A DNA stretch of 5,880 nt from Dehalococcoidia bacterium (GCA_030606765.1 JAUWFX010000115.1:1-5880), one strand, 5' to 3'; shown: positions 1-5,880, numbered from the stretch's first letter. The notes: generated from the sequence alone by a model not told the origin. Translations and numbers: made by a program.

Positions 1-422
1 GCCCCACTTATCGCTTGAGCGATGCCTGACTTTAAACTACCTTCTGTGACCGCGATAAGATCCTCGGCCTCCTTACTTATCCGCCCCACACCAATAGTTA
101 TGGCGGCATCGGTATGAAAGCCATTAAGTTTTACTCCTACATCTAAAGAAACGACGTCTCCTTCCTGTAGTATTCGTTCACCGGGAATGCCGTGAACTAT
201 TTCATCATTTACAGAAACACATAAATTCGCCGGGAAGCCGCGATAGTTCTTAAAAGAAGGTATAACTCCCCTTTTTTCCGATTCTTCGGCCATGATTATG
301 TCCAACTGCCCAGTCTTAATCCCCGGTCTTATTTCCGTTCTTAGTTTATCTAAAATAGCGGCGAGGGTTTTGCCACACTTTCGCATAATAACTATTTCCT
401 CGGTAGATTTTATAATTACCAT
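1..422 (-). CDS. map: Type I methionine aminopeptidase, N-terminal part (cut by window edge)
   Basis: This enzyme removes the initiator methionine from nascent cytosolic proteins and works at the ribosome exit. Reading the minus strand from an ATG at 422 gives 140 complete codons, open at the window edge; the family is usually about 250 residues, so roughly the last 110 are missing. It opens with MVIIKSTEEI, as expected for the family. The conserved VHGIP motif carries the substrate-site histidine (H77). SLDVG (D94) and HTDAA (D105) supply the first two of the five metal ligands of the dinuclear site. The remaining ligands (His, Glu, Glu) would lie beyond the edge. The ATG directly follows the adk stop (TAA then ATG, no spacer), with a weak GGGA eight bases upstream, so translation is probably coupled to adk. 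The adk-map pair after secY is common in many bacterial phyla. The identification is firm; the state of the C-terminus is unknown. Confidence 0.95.
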   Translation of the reverse strand, partial: MVIIKSTEEIVIMRKCGKTLAAILDKLRTEIRPGIKTGQLDIIMAEESEKRGVIPSFKNYRGFPANLCVSVNDEIVHGIPGERILQEGDVVSLDVGVKLNGFHTDAAITIGVGRISKEAEDLIAVTEGSLKSGIAQAISG

Positions 423-1076
423 TTATTTTATCCCGGCTTTGAGGGCAGAGATTATTTCTCTAGCTACCCCCTGCATTCCCAAGTTACCATTGACCCTAAT
501 TAGTTTGTTTTGTTTTTTATAATAATCAAGGATGGGAACAGTTTGAGCAAAGAAAATACTAAGTCGGTCCTTTACTGTTTCCTCCCTGTCATCAGAACGT
601 TGATACAATTCACCACCGCATTTATCACATTTCCCCGGCGTTTTAGGCGGTGAACTTGTCATGTTACAGGGTGTCTGACAAGTCCGGCAAAGCCATCTTC
701 CACTGAGGCGTTTCACTAGTTCTTCATTGGGCACTTCAATGTATATTGCTTTATCTATGCTTTTTCCTTGCTCCTTAAGGGCTTTGTCCAGAACTTTAGC
801 TTGATGCAAAGTCCGGGGAAAGCCGTCGAAAAGGCAACCAGAGGCACAGTCAGGCTGATTAATTCTTTCCAAAATCATTTTTATGGTTATCTCATCGGGA
901 ACTAGTTCTCCTTTATCCATATAGTTTTTAGCCAAGAGACCAACCTCGGTCCTTTCCTCTAACGCCTGACGAAACAAATCCCCGGAGGCTATATGAGGTA
1001 AATCCATCTCTTGAGAGAGCATATCCGCCTGAGTTCCCTTCCCTGCCCCCGGAGCACCTAGCATGATGATGTACAT
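423..1076 (-). CDS. adk: Adenylate kinase with zinc-binding (Cys4) LID domain
   Basis: This cytosolic enzyme interconverts ATP plus AMP with two ADP and keeps the adenylate pool in balance. The 217-residue product is the normal length for the long-LID bacterial form. The P-loop GAPGAGKGT is at residues 7-15, the AMP-binding region spans about 30-60 (HIASGDLFR at 28-36), and the DGFPRT motif is at 84-89. The LID spans about 126-163 and carries C130, C133, C150 and C153 in two CxxC pairs, the known structural zinc site of Gram-positive-type adenylate kinases; a fifth cysteine, C137, lies between them. After the LID, DDREETVKDRL supplies the conserved arginines. The ATG overlaps the secY stop by one base (TAATG), and the nearest purine-rich site, GAGGG, is about 12 bases upstream in secY, so reinitiation after SecY is the likely mode. 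A second in-frame ATG at codon 5 would cut too close to the P-loop strand and is less likely. Confidence 0.97.
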   Translation of the reverse strand: MYIIMLGAPGAGKGTQADMLSQEMDLPHIASGDLFRQALEERTEVGLLAKNYMDKGELVPDEITIKMILERINQPDCASGCLFDGFPRTLHQAKVLDKALKEQGKSIDKAIYIEVPNEELVKRLSGRWLCRTCQTPCNMTSSPPKTPGKCDKCGGELYQRSDDREETVKDRLSIFFAQTVPILDYYKKQNKLIRVNGNLGMQGVAREIISALKAGIK

Positions 1077-2380
1077 TATTTTAAGAAACCCTCGTAGCGG
1101 CGCATGGTTAGTTGAGCCTCCAATTGCTTCATAGTATCTAGAGCCACACCGACAGCTATAAGCATGGCGGTGCTCTGGATTACCAATGCTTGAACGCCGG
1201 TGATTTTTTGAGCAATGAAGGGCATAAGTGCCACTACAGCCAGAAAGAGAGCGCCACCAAAGGTAATGCGCTTTATGACTGCATTCAAATAATCAGCCGT
1301 TGCCTTGCCGGGCCGAACCCCAGGGATAAAACCGCTTTGCTGTTGCAAAGTTTGAGGCAGGTTCATTTGCTCAAATATGACCATAGTGTAGAAGAAAGCG
1401 AAACCAATTACTAAAGCAAAATACAATACGTTGTAGAGCACGGTATTAGACTGAAACAAATTATAGATTGTATTCCAGAAATTCGGGTCTGCACTGTTCA
1501 TGAAATATGTAGCTATCGTTGCGGGAAGTTGCATTAGGGCAATGGCGAAAATAAGGGGTATCATCCCGGCGGTATTTACCCGCAGCGGTATGTAGGTGGA
1601 ACCCGATTGGCGGTACATGCGGCCACCGCGAAAAGTGCTCCGAGCATACTGTACAGGAATACGGCGATGCGCTTCAACAAATATGACTATAAGCACCAGC
1701 ATAGCTAAGGCCAGAATAATGTAGGCGATCAACCCCCCGGGCTGTCCGCCAATAGCAGTAACAATGCCACGACCCACTATCCCAGGCAGACCGGCCACGA
1801 TACCACCAAAGATTATTATCGATATTCCGTTCCCTATACCACGCTCGGTAATCAATTCACCTAGCCACACGAGGAACATCGTGCCAGCGATCATCGTTAT
1901 TATTATGGTGGCTATGGTCAATGATCCAAGTGGCTCAATAGTAACGCCCTGAGAGCGTAACAAAGCAATCATAGCATAGCCTTGAAGGGCAGCCAAAGGT
2001 ATAGTCACAAAGTGAGTAATTCGATTGATTTTCTGGCTGCCGAGCTCCCCCTCCTGGGATATAGCCTGAAGTCTGGGGATTACCGGAACCAGCAATTGCA
2101 TAATTATGGATGCAGTGATGTAAGGATAAATGCCTATGGCAACCACACTGAAACTCGCCATGGCACCACCGCTAAAAAGGTCAAGCATTCCGAAGAGGAG
2201 GTTCTGCCCGAAAAATGCTTCCAAGGCCGCAATGTCCACGCCGGGCAAGGGAACGTGAGCCATAAAGCGAAAAACGACAAGCATGCCAAGGGTGAAAAAA
2301 ATTTTTCGCCGCAAATCAGGCAATGTTACTACGTCCATCATTGCCTGGACGAGGCGTGGTCGGGTCGTTTTGCGCTGCAT
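1076..2380 (-). CDS. secY: Protein translocase subunit SecY
   Basis: SecY is the channel-forming subunit of the SecYEG translocon in the cytoplasmic membrane. It exports unfolded preproteins driven by SecA and inserts membrane proteins with the signal recognition particle. The 434-residue product has the family length and a ten-helix pattern that I place at about 28-46, 76-99, 123-142, 154-178, 187-207, 217-236, 270-294, 316-338, 372-392 and 398-415. Between helices 1 and 2, residues 60-75 (NLLFGMLDLFSGGA) match the plug region. IGIYPYITASIIMQLL (82-97) is the helix 2 signature, and the cytosolic loop RRIPVQYARS (239-248) is the conserved fourth loop. The cytosolic loop GFIPGVRPGKAT (350-361) holds the conserved arginine needed for SecA and ribosome contact. 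The ATG lies one base after the rplO stop (TAG A ATG), with AAGG inside the rplO end as ribosome site. This is the usual place for secY, downstream of rplO. Confidence 0.98.
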   Translation of the reverse strand: MQRKTTRPRLVQAMMDVVTLPDLRRKIFFTLGMLVVFRFMAHVPLPGVDIAALEAFFGQNLLFGMLDLFSGGAMASFSVVAIGIYPYITASIIMQLLVPVIPRLQAISQEGELGSQKINRITHFVTIPLAALQGYAMIALLRSQGVTIEPLGSLTIATIIITMIAGTMFLVWLGELITERGIGNGISIIIFGGIVAGLPGIVGRGIVTAIGGQPGGLIAYIILALAMLVLIVIFVEAHRRIPVQYARSTFRGGRMYRQSGSTYIPLRVNTAGMIPLIFAIALMQLPATIATYFMNSADPNFWNTIYNLFQSNTVLYNVLYFALVIGFAFFYTMVIFEQMNLPQTLQQQSGFIPGVRPGKATADYLNAVIKRITFGGALFLAVVALMPFIAQKITGVQALVIQSTAMLIAVGVALDTMKQLEAQLTMRRYEGFLK

Positions 2381-2381
2381 T

Positions 2382-2825
2382 CTAAACCTTTTTTATCTTC
2401 CCTCCAGCAGCGAGGATTTTTTTCTCCGCCGACGAAGAGAATTTATCAGCCTTAACTAGCAATGGATGCCGGATGTCGCCAGCGCCGAGAATTTTGGTCG
2501 GATGGTCCGGGGTGTTAATCAGCCTCGCTCGAAGCAATTCCTCAGGGGTTACCTCAGTTTCTGGGGGGAAAATGGCTAGCTTCCCTACATTGACAATATT
2601 ATATTCAGTTTTAAAAATGTTAGTGAACCCTCTTTTTCGTGGTAGCCGTTTTATCAAAGGCAAGTGCCCACCTTCAAAGCCAAGGCGCACGCCACCACCG
2701 GAGCGAGCCTTTTGCCCCTTGCAACCTCGCCCCGAATAGGTGCCATGTCCGCTGCCATCTCCTCGACCTACGAGCTTTCTCTTGTGCTTAGCACCCTCAG
2801 GAGGTCTTAATTCATTCTGTTTCAT
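2382..2825 (-). CDS. rplO: Large ribosomal subunit protein L15 (uL15)
   Basis: L15 is a late-assembly protein of the 50S subunit that binds 23S rRNA through a long basic, glycine-rich N-terminal extension. The 147-residue product has the usual length. Residues 1-10 ([10 protein letters not shown]) are the family opening. Residues 17-57 are the Gly/Arg/Lys-rich extension, with [22 protein letters not shown] and GFEGGHLPL. The globular C-terminal half contains KILGAGDI (111-118) and a terminal AAGGK motif (139-143). The ATG lies inside the end of rpsE, giving a 14-base overlap in a different frame. An AGGAAG nine bases upstream, also within rpsE, is a good Shine-Dalgarno sequence, so the start is well supported and translation is probably coupled to rpsE. 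In most bacteria rpmD sits between these two genes; here it does not. Confidence 0.97.
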   Translation of the reverse strand: MKQNELRPPEGAKHKRKLVGRGDGSGHGTYSGRGCKGQKARSGGGVRLGFEGGHLPLIKRLPRKRGFTNIFKTEYNIVNVGKLAIFPPETEVTPEELLRARLINTPDHPTKILGAGDIRHPLLVKADKFSSSAEKKILAAGGKIKKV

Positions 2826-3354
2826 CTACCTTTTCTTCCTGAGCTTCAACATCGGTTTGAATTGCCGCTTCCTCACTCTTCCTCAAGTTAGCCAGGGCAA
2901 GTATCGTCGCCTTAGCTACGTTGATTTTGCTTGATCCACCTAATGATTTGCCAAGGGCGTCTTTTATGCCTGCCAATTCAAGCACTGCCCGAGTAGTATT
3001 GTTGACAATTAAGCCTGTGCCAGGCGCCGCCGGCTTTAGTAAGATTTTGGATGCCCCGAACTTGGCTAGAATTTCATGAGGGATGGTATTGTCCTTGATA
3101 GGCACCTCAATCAGCCCCTTCCTCGCCATAGCACCTGCCTTGCGAACTGCTTCAGGAACCGCTGCCGCTTTAGCTAAACCAAATCCGACATGCCCCCGGC
3201 CATCGCCAACTACCACTGAAGCTCTGAACCGAAGGTGTCTACCACCTTTGACCACTTTAGTTACACGGTCGATGCCTAACAGTTTCTCCTCGAGGCTTAG
3301 TTCTGAGGCATCGATTTTGGCCTTCTTTCCTCTTACTTTGGTAACCGCTTTCAT
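2812..3354 (-). CDS. rpsE: Small ribosomal subunit protein S5 (uS5) with acidic C-terminal tail
   Basis: S5 sits near the mRNA entry and decoding region of the 30S subunit and helps control fidelity and mRNA unwinding. The 180-residue product is slightly longer than the usual 165-172. The N-terminal double-stranded-RNA-binding-like domain spans about 24-90, with the signature [17 protein letters not shown] (47-63), VPEAVRKA (67-74) and NTIPHE (89-94). The C-terminal domain includes [19 protein letters not shown] (99-117), [11 protein letters not shown] (122-132) and [16 protein letters not shown] (135-150). In the second domain, NN at 118-119 stands where many homologues have glycines. The last twenty residues hold ten Glu or Asp and only one Lys, which is unusual for a ribosomal protein. 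The gene follows rplR after ten bases, with a modest GAGAG before the ATG. Its last 14 bases double as the start of rplO. Confidence 0.97.
   Translation of the reverse strand: MKAVTKVRGKKAKIDASELSLEEKLLGIDRVTKVVKGGRHLRFRASVVVGDGRGHVGFGLAKAAAVPEAVRKAGAMARKGLIEVPIKDNTIPHEILAKFGASKILLKPAAPGTGLIVNNTTRAVLELAGIKDALGKSLGGSSKINVAKATILALANLRKSEEAAIQTDVEAQEEKVDETE
2835..2840 (-). promoter_or_regulatory. Ribosome binding site of rplO inside rpsE
   Basis: The minus strand reads AGGAAG nine bases before the rplO ATG, in the reading frame of the acidic S5 tail. It supports the L15 start and shows that the initiation signal lies in coding sequence of the preceding gene. Confidence 0.65.
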
Positions 3355-3364
3355 AAGTTAACTC

Positions 3365-3739
3365 TCAAAATTCCAATCCAGCTTTCCTGGCCGCCTCGGC
3401 TAAAGCCTTAACTCTGCCGTGATACTTATAGCCACCACGGTCAAAAACCACCTGTTTGATCCCTTTATTTAATGCTTTCTCCGCAAGCAAAGTTCCCACT
3501 ATCTCCGCCTTCTTGGTTTTCACCATTCCATTGGTCTTGCCTCTCATCTGAGAGTCAAGAGTGCTCATTGAGACCAAAGTCTGGTTCCTAGAATCGTCAA
3601 TAAGCTGGGCATGGACATGATTCAAGCTACGGAAGACACATAATCGAGGACGTGATATCGTTCCAGTTACTTTTTGCCTCACCCGTCTGTGTCGTATCTT
3701 TCTGATTGCCTTTGAATCTCTCCCGCTCATTATAGTCAC
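3365..3739 (-). CDS. rplR: Large ribosomal subunit protein L18 (uL18)
   Basis: L18 is a 5S rRNA-binding protein that, with L5, anchors 5S rRNA in the central protuberance of the 50S subunit. The product is 124 residues from a GTG at 3739, or 121 from an ATG at 3730 (MSGRDSK). The basic N-terminus [12 protein letters not shown] (13-24) is followed by the family signature [20 protein letters not shown] (30-49), and the protein ends with [23 protein letters not shown] (99-121, described here in two pieces: [12 protein letters not shown] and [11 protein letters not shown]). The GTG overlaps the rplF stop by one base (TAGTG) and has an AGG nine bases upstream. The internal ATG has only a weak GTGA close by. 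I keep the GTG start, but either is possible. A conserved position downstream of rplF and upstream of rpsE supports the identity. Confidence 0.96.
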   Translation of the reverse strand: MTIMSGRDSKAIRKIRHRRVRQKVTGTISRPRLCVFRSLNHVHAQLIDDSRNQTLVSMSTLDSQMRGKTNGMVKTKKAEIVGTLLAEKALNKGIKQVVFDRGGYKYHGRVKALAEAARKAGLEF

Positions 3740-4287
3740 TATTTCTTGCCTATTTTGCCCGATTTGCCAGGTTTAAGACGTAGCTTCTCATTAAAGTATT
3801 TAATGCCTTTCCCTTTATAGGAGTCAGGAGGGCGTATCGCCCGAATTTTAGCAGCCGTTTCTCCAACTACTTGTTTATCAATACCAGTGACGCGAATGCG
3901 ATTTGTTCCTTCAACGGTGATACTAATACCAGGAGGGGGGGGAAACTCCACAGTATTGGCGTATCCTACCTGGAGCAACAGCTTGTCGCCAGTTTTCTGC
4001 GCTCTATAGCCCACGCCATTTATTTCCAGGACTTTTTCAAAACCTTCACTCACCCCTGTAACCATATTTGCCAGAAGGCTGCGAGTAAGCCCATGTAAAG
4101 AACGATGGATCTTACTATCACTAGGCCGGGTTACAATCAAGCACCCGTCCTTCAAAGCGATAGAAATGTCAGGGTGAAACCGTCGCCGGAGTTCTCCCTT
4201 GCTTCCCTTTACCACAACTTCGCTTCCTTCAATCTTTACCTCGTTACCTTGAGATATAGCAATGGGAAGCGCGCCAATACGAGACAT
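3739..4287 (-). CDS. rplF: Large ribosomal subunit protein L6 (uL6)
   Basis: L6 binds 23S rRNA near the factor-binding site, close to the sarcin-ricin loop, and its two similar alpha-beta domains are typical of the family. The 182-residue product has the normal length. The first domain starts [11 protein letters not shown] and includes [12 protein letters not shown] (24-35) and [20 protein letters not shown] (64-83). The second domain holds [11 protein letters not shown] (87-97), [13 protein letters not shown] (103-115), [20 protein letters not shown] (129-148) and the signature [19 protein letters not shown] (152-170), followed by a basic Lys/Gly tail. Residues 116-119 are four consecutive prolines encoded over a run of eight C. 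The ATG is preceded by AGGAG at nine bases, in the 22-base gap after rpsH, which is the longest gap in the window. An overlapping upstream ATG is in another frame and is not used. Confidence 0.97.
   Translation of the reverse strand: MSRIGALPIAISQGNEVKIEGSEVVVKGSKGELRRRFHPDISIALKDGCLIVTRPSDSKIHRSLHGLTRSLLANMVTGVSEGFEKVLEINGVGYRAQKTGDKLLLQVGYANTVEFPPPPGISITVEGTNRIRVTGIDKQVVGETAAKIRAIRPPDSYKGKGIKYFNEKLRLKPGKSGKIGKK
3935..3942 (-). repeat. C8 homopolymer inside rplF
   Basis: Eight consecutive G on the plus strand are C8 on the coding strand. They cover two proline codons and most of a third in L6, and the frame remains intact. It is the longest C or G run I noticed in the window. Confidence 0.85.
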
Positions 4288-4296
4288 AATTCATTG

Positions 4297-4301
4297 CTCC
4301 T
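4297..4301 (-). promoter_or_regulatory. Ribosome binding site of rplF
   Basis: The minus strand reads AGGAG nine bases before the rplF ATG, in the 22-base gap after rpsH. It is a strong site and selects the ATG of the MSRIG start over an out-of-frame ATG that lies between them. Confidence 0.75.
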
Positions 4302-4309
4302 GAGTTAAT

Positions 4310-4705
4310 TTACCACACATAGCATAGAATTTCACCGCCAAGATGCTGCCGCCATGCCTCCTGACCAGTCATAATACCTTTGGATGTGGATAGAATGGCG
4401 ATACCCAAGCCCCCATAAACACGGGGGATTTCACGTCTTTCCGCATAGACTCTTAAGCTCGGCTTGCTCGTCCTTTCTAACCCTAAGATTGCAGGCTGGT
4501 CACCTGTGTACTTGAGGTAGATTTTCATCATGGGCTGTGGTTTCCCTTTAAGCACTTCATAACGGTCAATAAAACCCTCTTCATTAAGTATTTTGGCGAT
4601 AGAAAGCTTTATTTTAGAGGAAGGCACAAGCACACAATCATGATCTGCCATGATAGCGTTGCGTATCCTGGTTAACATATCAGCGATAGGGTCAATAATT
4701 GTCAT
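4310..4705 (-). CDS. rpsH: Small ribosomal subunit protein S8 (uS8)
   Basis: S8 is a primary 16S rRNA-binding protein that organises the central domain of the 30S subunit. In Escherichia coli it also represses translation of the spc operon by binding the mRNA near the rplE start; I cannot see a comparable site here. The 131-residue product has the usual length. Its N-terminal domain starts [17 protein letters not shown], with [14 protein letters not shown] (27-40) and EEGFI (42-46). The C-terminal domain carries [20 protein letters not shown] (95-114), the family signature, and ends GGEILCYVW (123-131), the RNA-contacting end. The gene follows rpsN after six bases with only a weak purine-rich site (GGTAAAG), so coupling to rpsN is plausible. 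The ATG is the only reasonable start, as it gives the canonical N-terminus. Confidence 0.97.
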   Translation of the reverse strand: MTIIDPIADMLTRIRNAIMADHDCVLVPSSKIKLSIAKILNEEGFIDRYEVLKGKPQPMMKIYLKYTGDQPAILGLERTSKPSLRVYAERREIPRVYGGLGIAILSTSKGIMTGQEAWRQHLGGEILCYVW

Positions 4706-4711
4706 TTTTCT

Positions 4712-4897
4712 TTACCAGCTCGACTTTCTTATCCCAGGGATTACACCAGTTACAGCAAGTTCTCGGAAACAAATACGACACAAGCCAAATTTACGCATAT
4801 AAGCACGCGGCCTACCACATAACTTACAGCGATTACGTTGCTGCACTTTATACTTTGGCGGGCGCTTTGACTTGACAATCTTAGATAACTTCGCCAT
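4712..4897 (-). CDS. rpsN: Small ribosomal subunit protein S14, zinc-type (uS14)
   Basis: S14 belongs to the head of the 30S subunit and is needed for late assembly. The 61-residue product is the short, zinc-binding form (type Z); the zinc-free form is usually 89-101 residues. The basic N-terminus [18 protein letters not shown] is followed by C24-x2-C27 and C40-x2-C43, which form the zinc ribbon (RCKLCGRP and GLCRICFRE). The end is [10 protein letters not shown], typical of this form. The ATG lies one base after the rplE stop, with AGGAG eight bases upstream inside rplE. In species that also have a zinc-free paralogue, that gene is normally zinc-regulated and elsewhere. Finding the zinc form in the main operon suggests it is the standard S14 of this organism. 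Confidence 0.97.
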   Translation of the reverse strand: MAKLSKIVKSKRPPKYKVQQRNRCKLCGRPRAYMRKFGLCRICFRELAVTGVIPGIRKSSW

Positions 4898-4898
4898 A

Positions 4899-5444
4899 TC
4901 AAGTTCTCCTGAAAGGCATGCCCATTAGTTCCAACAAAGTCCTGGCTTCATCATCGTTCTTAGCCGTAGTAACAATGGTTACCTCGAGACCGCGAATTTT
5001 GTCTACTTTATCGTAATCAATCTCAGGGAAACCTATCTGTTCTTTCATGCCCAGGCTGTAGTTTCCTCGACCATCGAACGAATCCCGTGATACTCCGCGG
5101 AAATCTCGAAACCTCGGTAGAACAACATTAACCAGTTTGTCAAAGAAATCGTACATCCGCTTACCTCGCAAAGTCACCATCATCCCAATAGGCATACCAG
5201 CCCGTAGTTTGAAAGAGGAGATAGACCTTTTCGCCCGTGTCGTCACCGGATGTTGCCCCGAAATTGTAGCTAGGTCCTTCTCCGCTGCTTCAAGAGCTTT
5301 AGGCTCCTGTGTTGCTTCGCCTAAACCAACACTAAGTACAATCTTTCTCAACTTGGGCAATTGCATTATATTGTCATAGCCTAGTCCAGCTTTAAGCTGA
5401 GGACCTAATTCAGCTAAATATTTTTCCTCCAAGCGAGATTTCAT
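4899..5444 (-). CDS. rplE: Large ribosomal subunit protein L5 (uL5)
   Basis: L5 binds 5S rRNA and the 23S central protuberance and contacts the P-site tRNA. I place the start at the ATG at 5444, giving 181 residues, close to the usual 178-183. A TTG at 5450 would add two residues, but the ribosome site GGGAG at 5451-5455 touches that TTG with no spacer. The same GGGAG is six bases from the ATG, which is the optimal distance. The family features are [12 protein letters not shown] (33-44), [20 protein letters not shown] (61-80), [14 protein letters not shown] (87-100), [10 protein letters not shown] (109-118), [20 protein letters not shown] (122-141) and the C-terminal [17 protein letters not shown] (156-172). 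It ends MGMPFRRT. The gene follows rplX closely, and its last codons contain the ribosome site of rpsN. Confidence 0.96.
   Translation of the reverse strand: MKSRLEEKYLAELGPQLKAGLGYDNIMQLPKLRKIVLSVGLGEATQEPKALEAAEKDLATISGQHPVTTRAKRSISSFKLRAGMPIGMMVTLRGKRMYDFFDKLVNVVLPRFRDFRGVSRDSFDGRGNYSLGMKEQIGFPEIDYDKVDKIRGLEVTIVTTAKNDDEARTLLELMGMPFRRT
4906..4910 (-). promoter_or_regulatory. Ribosome binding site of rpsN inside rplE
   Basis: The minus strand reads AGGAG within the last codons of rplE, eight bases before the rpsN ATG. It implies that the L5 end and S14 start are translationally coupled. Confidence 0.75.
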
Positions 5445-5450
5445 AACCAA

Positions 5451-5455
5451 CTCCC
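5451..5455 (-). promoter_or_regulatory. Ribosome binding site of rplE (decides the start)
   Basis: The minus strand reads GGGAG in the five bases between the rplX stop and a TTG codon. It is six bases from the ATG at 5444, which is ideal, and zero bases from the TTG at 5450, which cannot be used. This supports the shorter L5 start. Confidence 0.8.
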
Positions 5456-5767
5456 TTAGTCAATCACCTCTCGACATGATTTGCAAACTCGCACCCTTTT
5501 ACCATCGGCCAAAAAGTGGAAACCCACTCGCGTAGGTTTGTCACATTTACTACATACCAACATTACGTTGGATACATGGATTGGAGCTTCAAGCTCAATT
5601 ATGCCAGCTTGGCGAGCAGCCCTGCGGGCACGGGAATGGCGCTTAATCATATTGGCGCCTTCTACTATCACCCTCTCTTCGTCAGGCCAGGTACGGCGCA
5701 CTTTTCCCCTTTTCCCACTGTCTTTGCCAGCAGTTATGACAACCGTATCATCTTTTCTGATTTTCAT
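5456..5767 (-). CDS. rplX: Large ribosomal subunit protein L24 (uL24) with Cys4 zinc ribbon
   Basis: L24 is an early assembly protein of the 50S subunit that initiates 23S rRNA folding and lies near the exit tunnel. The 103-residue product has the usual length. The KOW domain lies at about 3-40, with [19 protein letters not shown] at 7-25 and [10 protein letters not shown] at 35-44. The C-terminal half has [13 protein letters not shown] (59-71) and then C72-x2-C75 and C95-x2-C98 around KPTRVGF. The four cysteines predict a zinc ribbon; many homologues have lost them and keep only the KPTRVG core. The ATG lies one base after the rplN stop (TAA A ATG). GAGG inside rplN, nine bases upstream, serves as ribosome site. 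The start is the only one that gives the normal opening. Confidence 0.97.
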   Translation of the reverse strand: MKIRKDDTVVITAGKDSGKRGKVRRTWPDEERVIVEGANMIKRHSRARRAARQAGIIELEAPIHVSNVMLVCSKCDKPTRVGFHFLADGKRVRVCKSCREVID

Positions 5768-5768
5768 T

Positions 5769-5880
5769 TTACAAGACCTCAGGGGCCAAGGATATTATTT
5801 TGGCAAAGTTTTTATCTCTAAGTTCTCGGGCTACAGGACCAAAAATACGGCTGCCCTTAGGATTATTTTTGTCACCAAGA
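5769..5880 (-). CDS. rplN: Large ribosomal subunit protein L14 (uL14), C-terminal end (cut by window edge)
   Basis: Only the last 36 residues lie in the window; the family is about 122 residues long, so roughly 85 are missing. Read on the minus strand, the fragment begins [20 protein letters not shown] and ends ISLAPEVL before a TAA at 5771-5769. This matches the highly conserved L14 C-terminus ([21 protein letters not shown]). L14 sits at the subunit interface of the 50S particle, where it contacts the 30S subunit. It is normally the first gene of the spc operon, so the operon promoter, or read-through from the S10 operon, lies outside the window. The closing codons contain the ribosome site of rplX. 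Confidence 0.95.
   Translation of the reverse strand, partial: LGDKNNPKGSRIFGPVARELRDKNFAKIISLAPEVL
5776..5781 (-). promoter_or_regulatory. Ribosome binding site of rplX inside rplN
   Basis: The minus strand reads TGAGGT within the last codons of rplN; its GAGG is nine bases before the rplX ATG. It supports that start and coupling to rplN. Confidence 0.6.

Larger units (their letters stand above)
1..5880 (-). other. spc-type ribosomal protein operon segment (rplN to map, no rpmD)
   Basis: Twelve genes run in the same direction in the conserved spc order. Gaps or overlaps are: rplN-rplX 1 base, rplX-rplE 11 bases (from the chosen start), rplE-rpsN 1, rpsN-rpsH 6, rpsH-rplF 22, rplF-rplR overlap of 1, rplR-rpsE 10, rpsE-rplO overlap of 14, rplO-secY 1, secY-adk overlap of 1, adk-map 0. 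No gap could hold a promoter or a rho-independent terminator of ordinary size, so a single message is the simplest reading. There is no stretch over 300 bases without a gene. Confidence 0.93.

Noticed and set aside
292..522. A 76-codon plus-strand frame over the map-adk junction, with a hydrophobic product.
   Set aside because: Both real genes here are clear on the minus strand; the hydrophobic look comes from reading A/T-rich coding sequence backwards.
1982..2455. A 157-codon plus-strand open frame opposite secY and the end of rplO.
   Set aside because: It lies antisense to strongly conserved secY and rplO, its product resembles no family I know, has no evident domain, and its composition is that of a reverse-strand shadow.
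2812..2830. A hidden or short rpmD between rpsE and rplO.
   Set aside because: There is no space between the genes, and no minus-strand frame at the junction encodes an L30-like product of about 60 residues.
3083..3361. A 92-codon plus-strand frame opposite rpsE.
   Set aside because: It is fully contained within conserved rpsE on the opposite strand and has no recognisable product.
4288..4309. A promoter or terminator in the longest gap, between rpsH and rplF.
   Set aside because: The 22 bases hold only a ribosome site; there is no hairpin with a T run and no room for a promoter outside coding sequence.
5440..5470. An S8 autoregulatory RNA site near the rplE start, as known from Escherichia coli.
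   Set aside because: I could not recognise the S8-binding helix in this region by eye; a covariance-model search of the mRNA would decide it.
5516..5821. A 101-codon plus-strand open frame opposite rplX and the end of rplN.
   Set aside because: It is antisense to conserved ribosomal protein genes and shows no family features; its openness follows from codon use on the other strand.
1..5880. A novel system, mobile element or defence cargo hidden in the operon.
   Set aside because: The genes fill the window without a gap of any size, all belong to known conserved families, and no direct repeats, inverted terminal repeats or CRISPR-like spacing were seen.

Overview
The window is a continuous stretch of a bacterial spc-type ribosomal protein operon, and every gene is on the minus strand. 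In transcription order (high to low coordinates) it holds the 3' end of rplN (L14), then rplX (L24), rplE (L5), rpsN (zinc-type S14), rpsH (S8), rplF (L6), rplR (L18), rpsE (S5), rplO (L15), secY, adk and the 5' part of map. The order is the classical one except that rpmD (L30), usually between rpsE and rplO, is missing. Those two genes overlap by 14 bases, so it is not simply overlooked.

The organism is a bacterium of moderate GC content. The adk-map pair after secY, the short zinc-ribbon S14 and an L24 with two CxxC pairs exclude an Escherichia-like layout. They fit Chloroflexota, Firmicutes and related lineages. Several protein features, such as the L24 with a Cys4 C-terminal half and an S8 ending in GGEILCYVW, remind me most of Chloroflexota, perhaps Dehalococcoidia. 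That placement rests on memory of the families and was not tested by a search.

Layout: 5769-3365 carries ribosomal proteins L14 to L18, 3354-2382 carries S5 and L15, 2380-1076 carries the SecY translocon channel, and 1076-1 carries adenylate kinase and methionine aminopeptidase. The largest gap between genes is 22 bases. Most genes abut or overlap and have a Shine-Dalgarno sequence inside the end of the preceding gene, which suggests one polycistronic, translationally coupled message. I see no promoter, terminator, RNA gene, mobile element or CRISPR array. The operon's start and its expected continuation (infA, rpmJ, rpsM and others) lie outside the window.

The genes serve one programme of protein synthesis. 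Eight ribosomal proteins and the tail of a ninth build the two subunits, SecY passes nascent proteins through the membrane, Adk balances adenine nucleotides, and Map removes the initiator methionine. I found no previously undescribed system. The points worth a second look are the missing rpmD with its rpsE-rplO fusion-like overlap, the acidic S5 tail, a C8 tract encoding four prolines in L6, three Cys4 zinc sites, and two start-codon questions (rplE and rplR).
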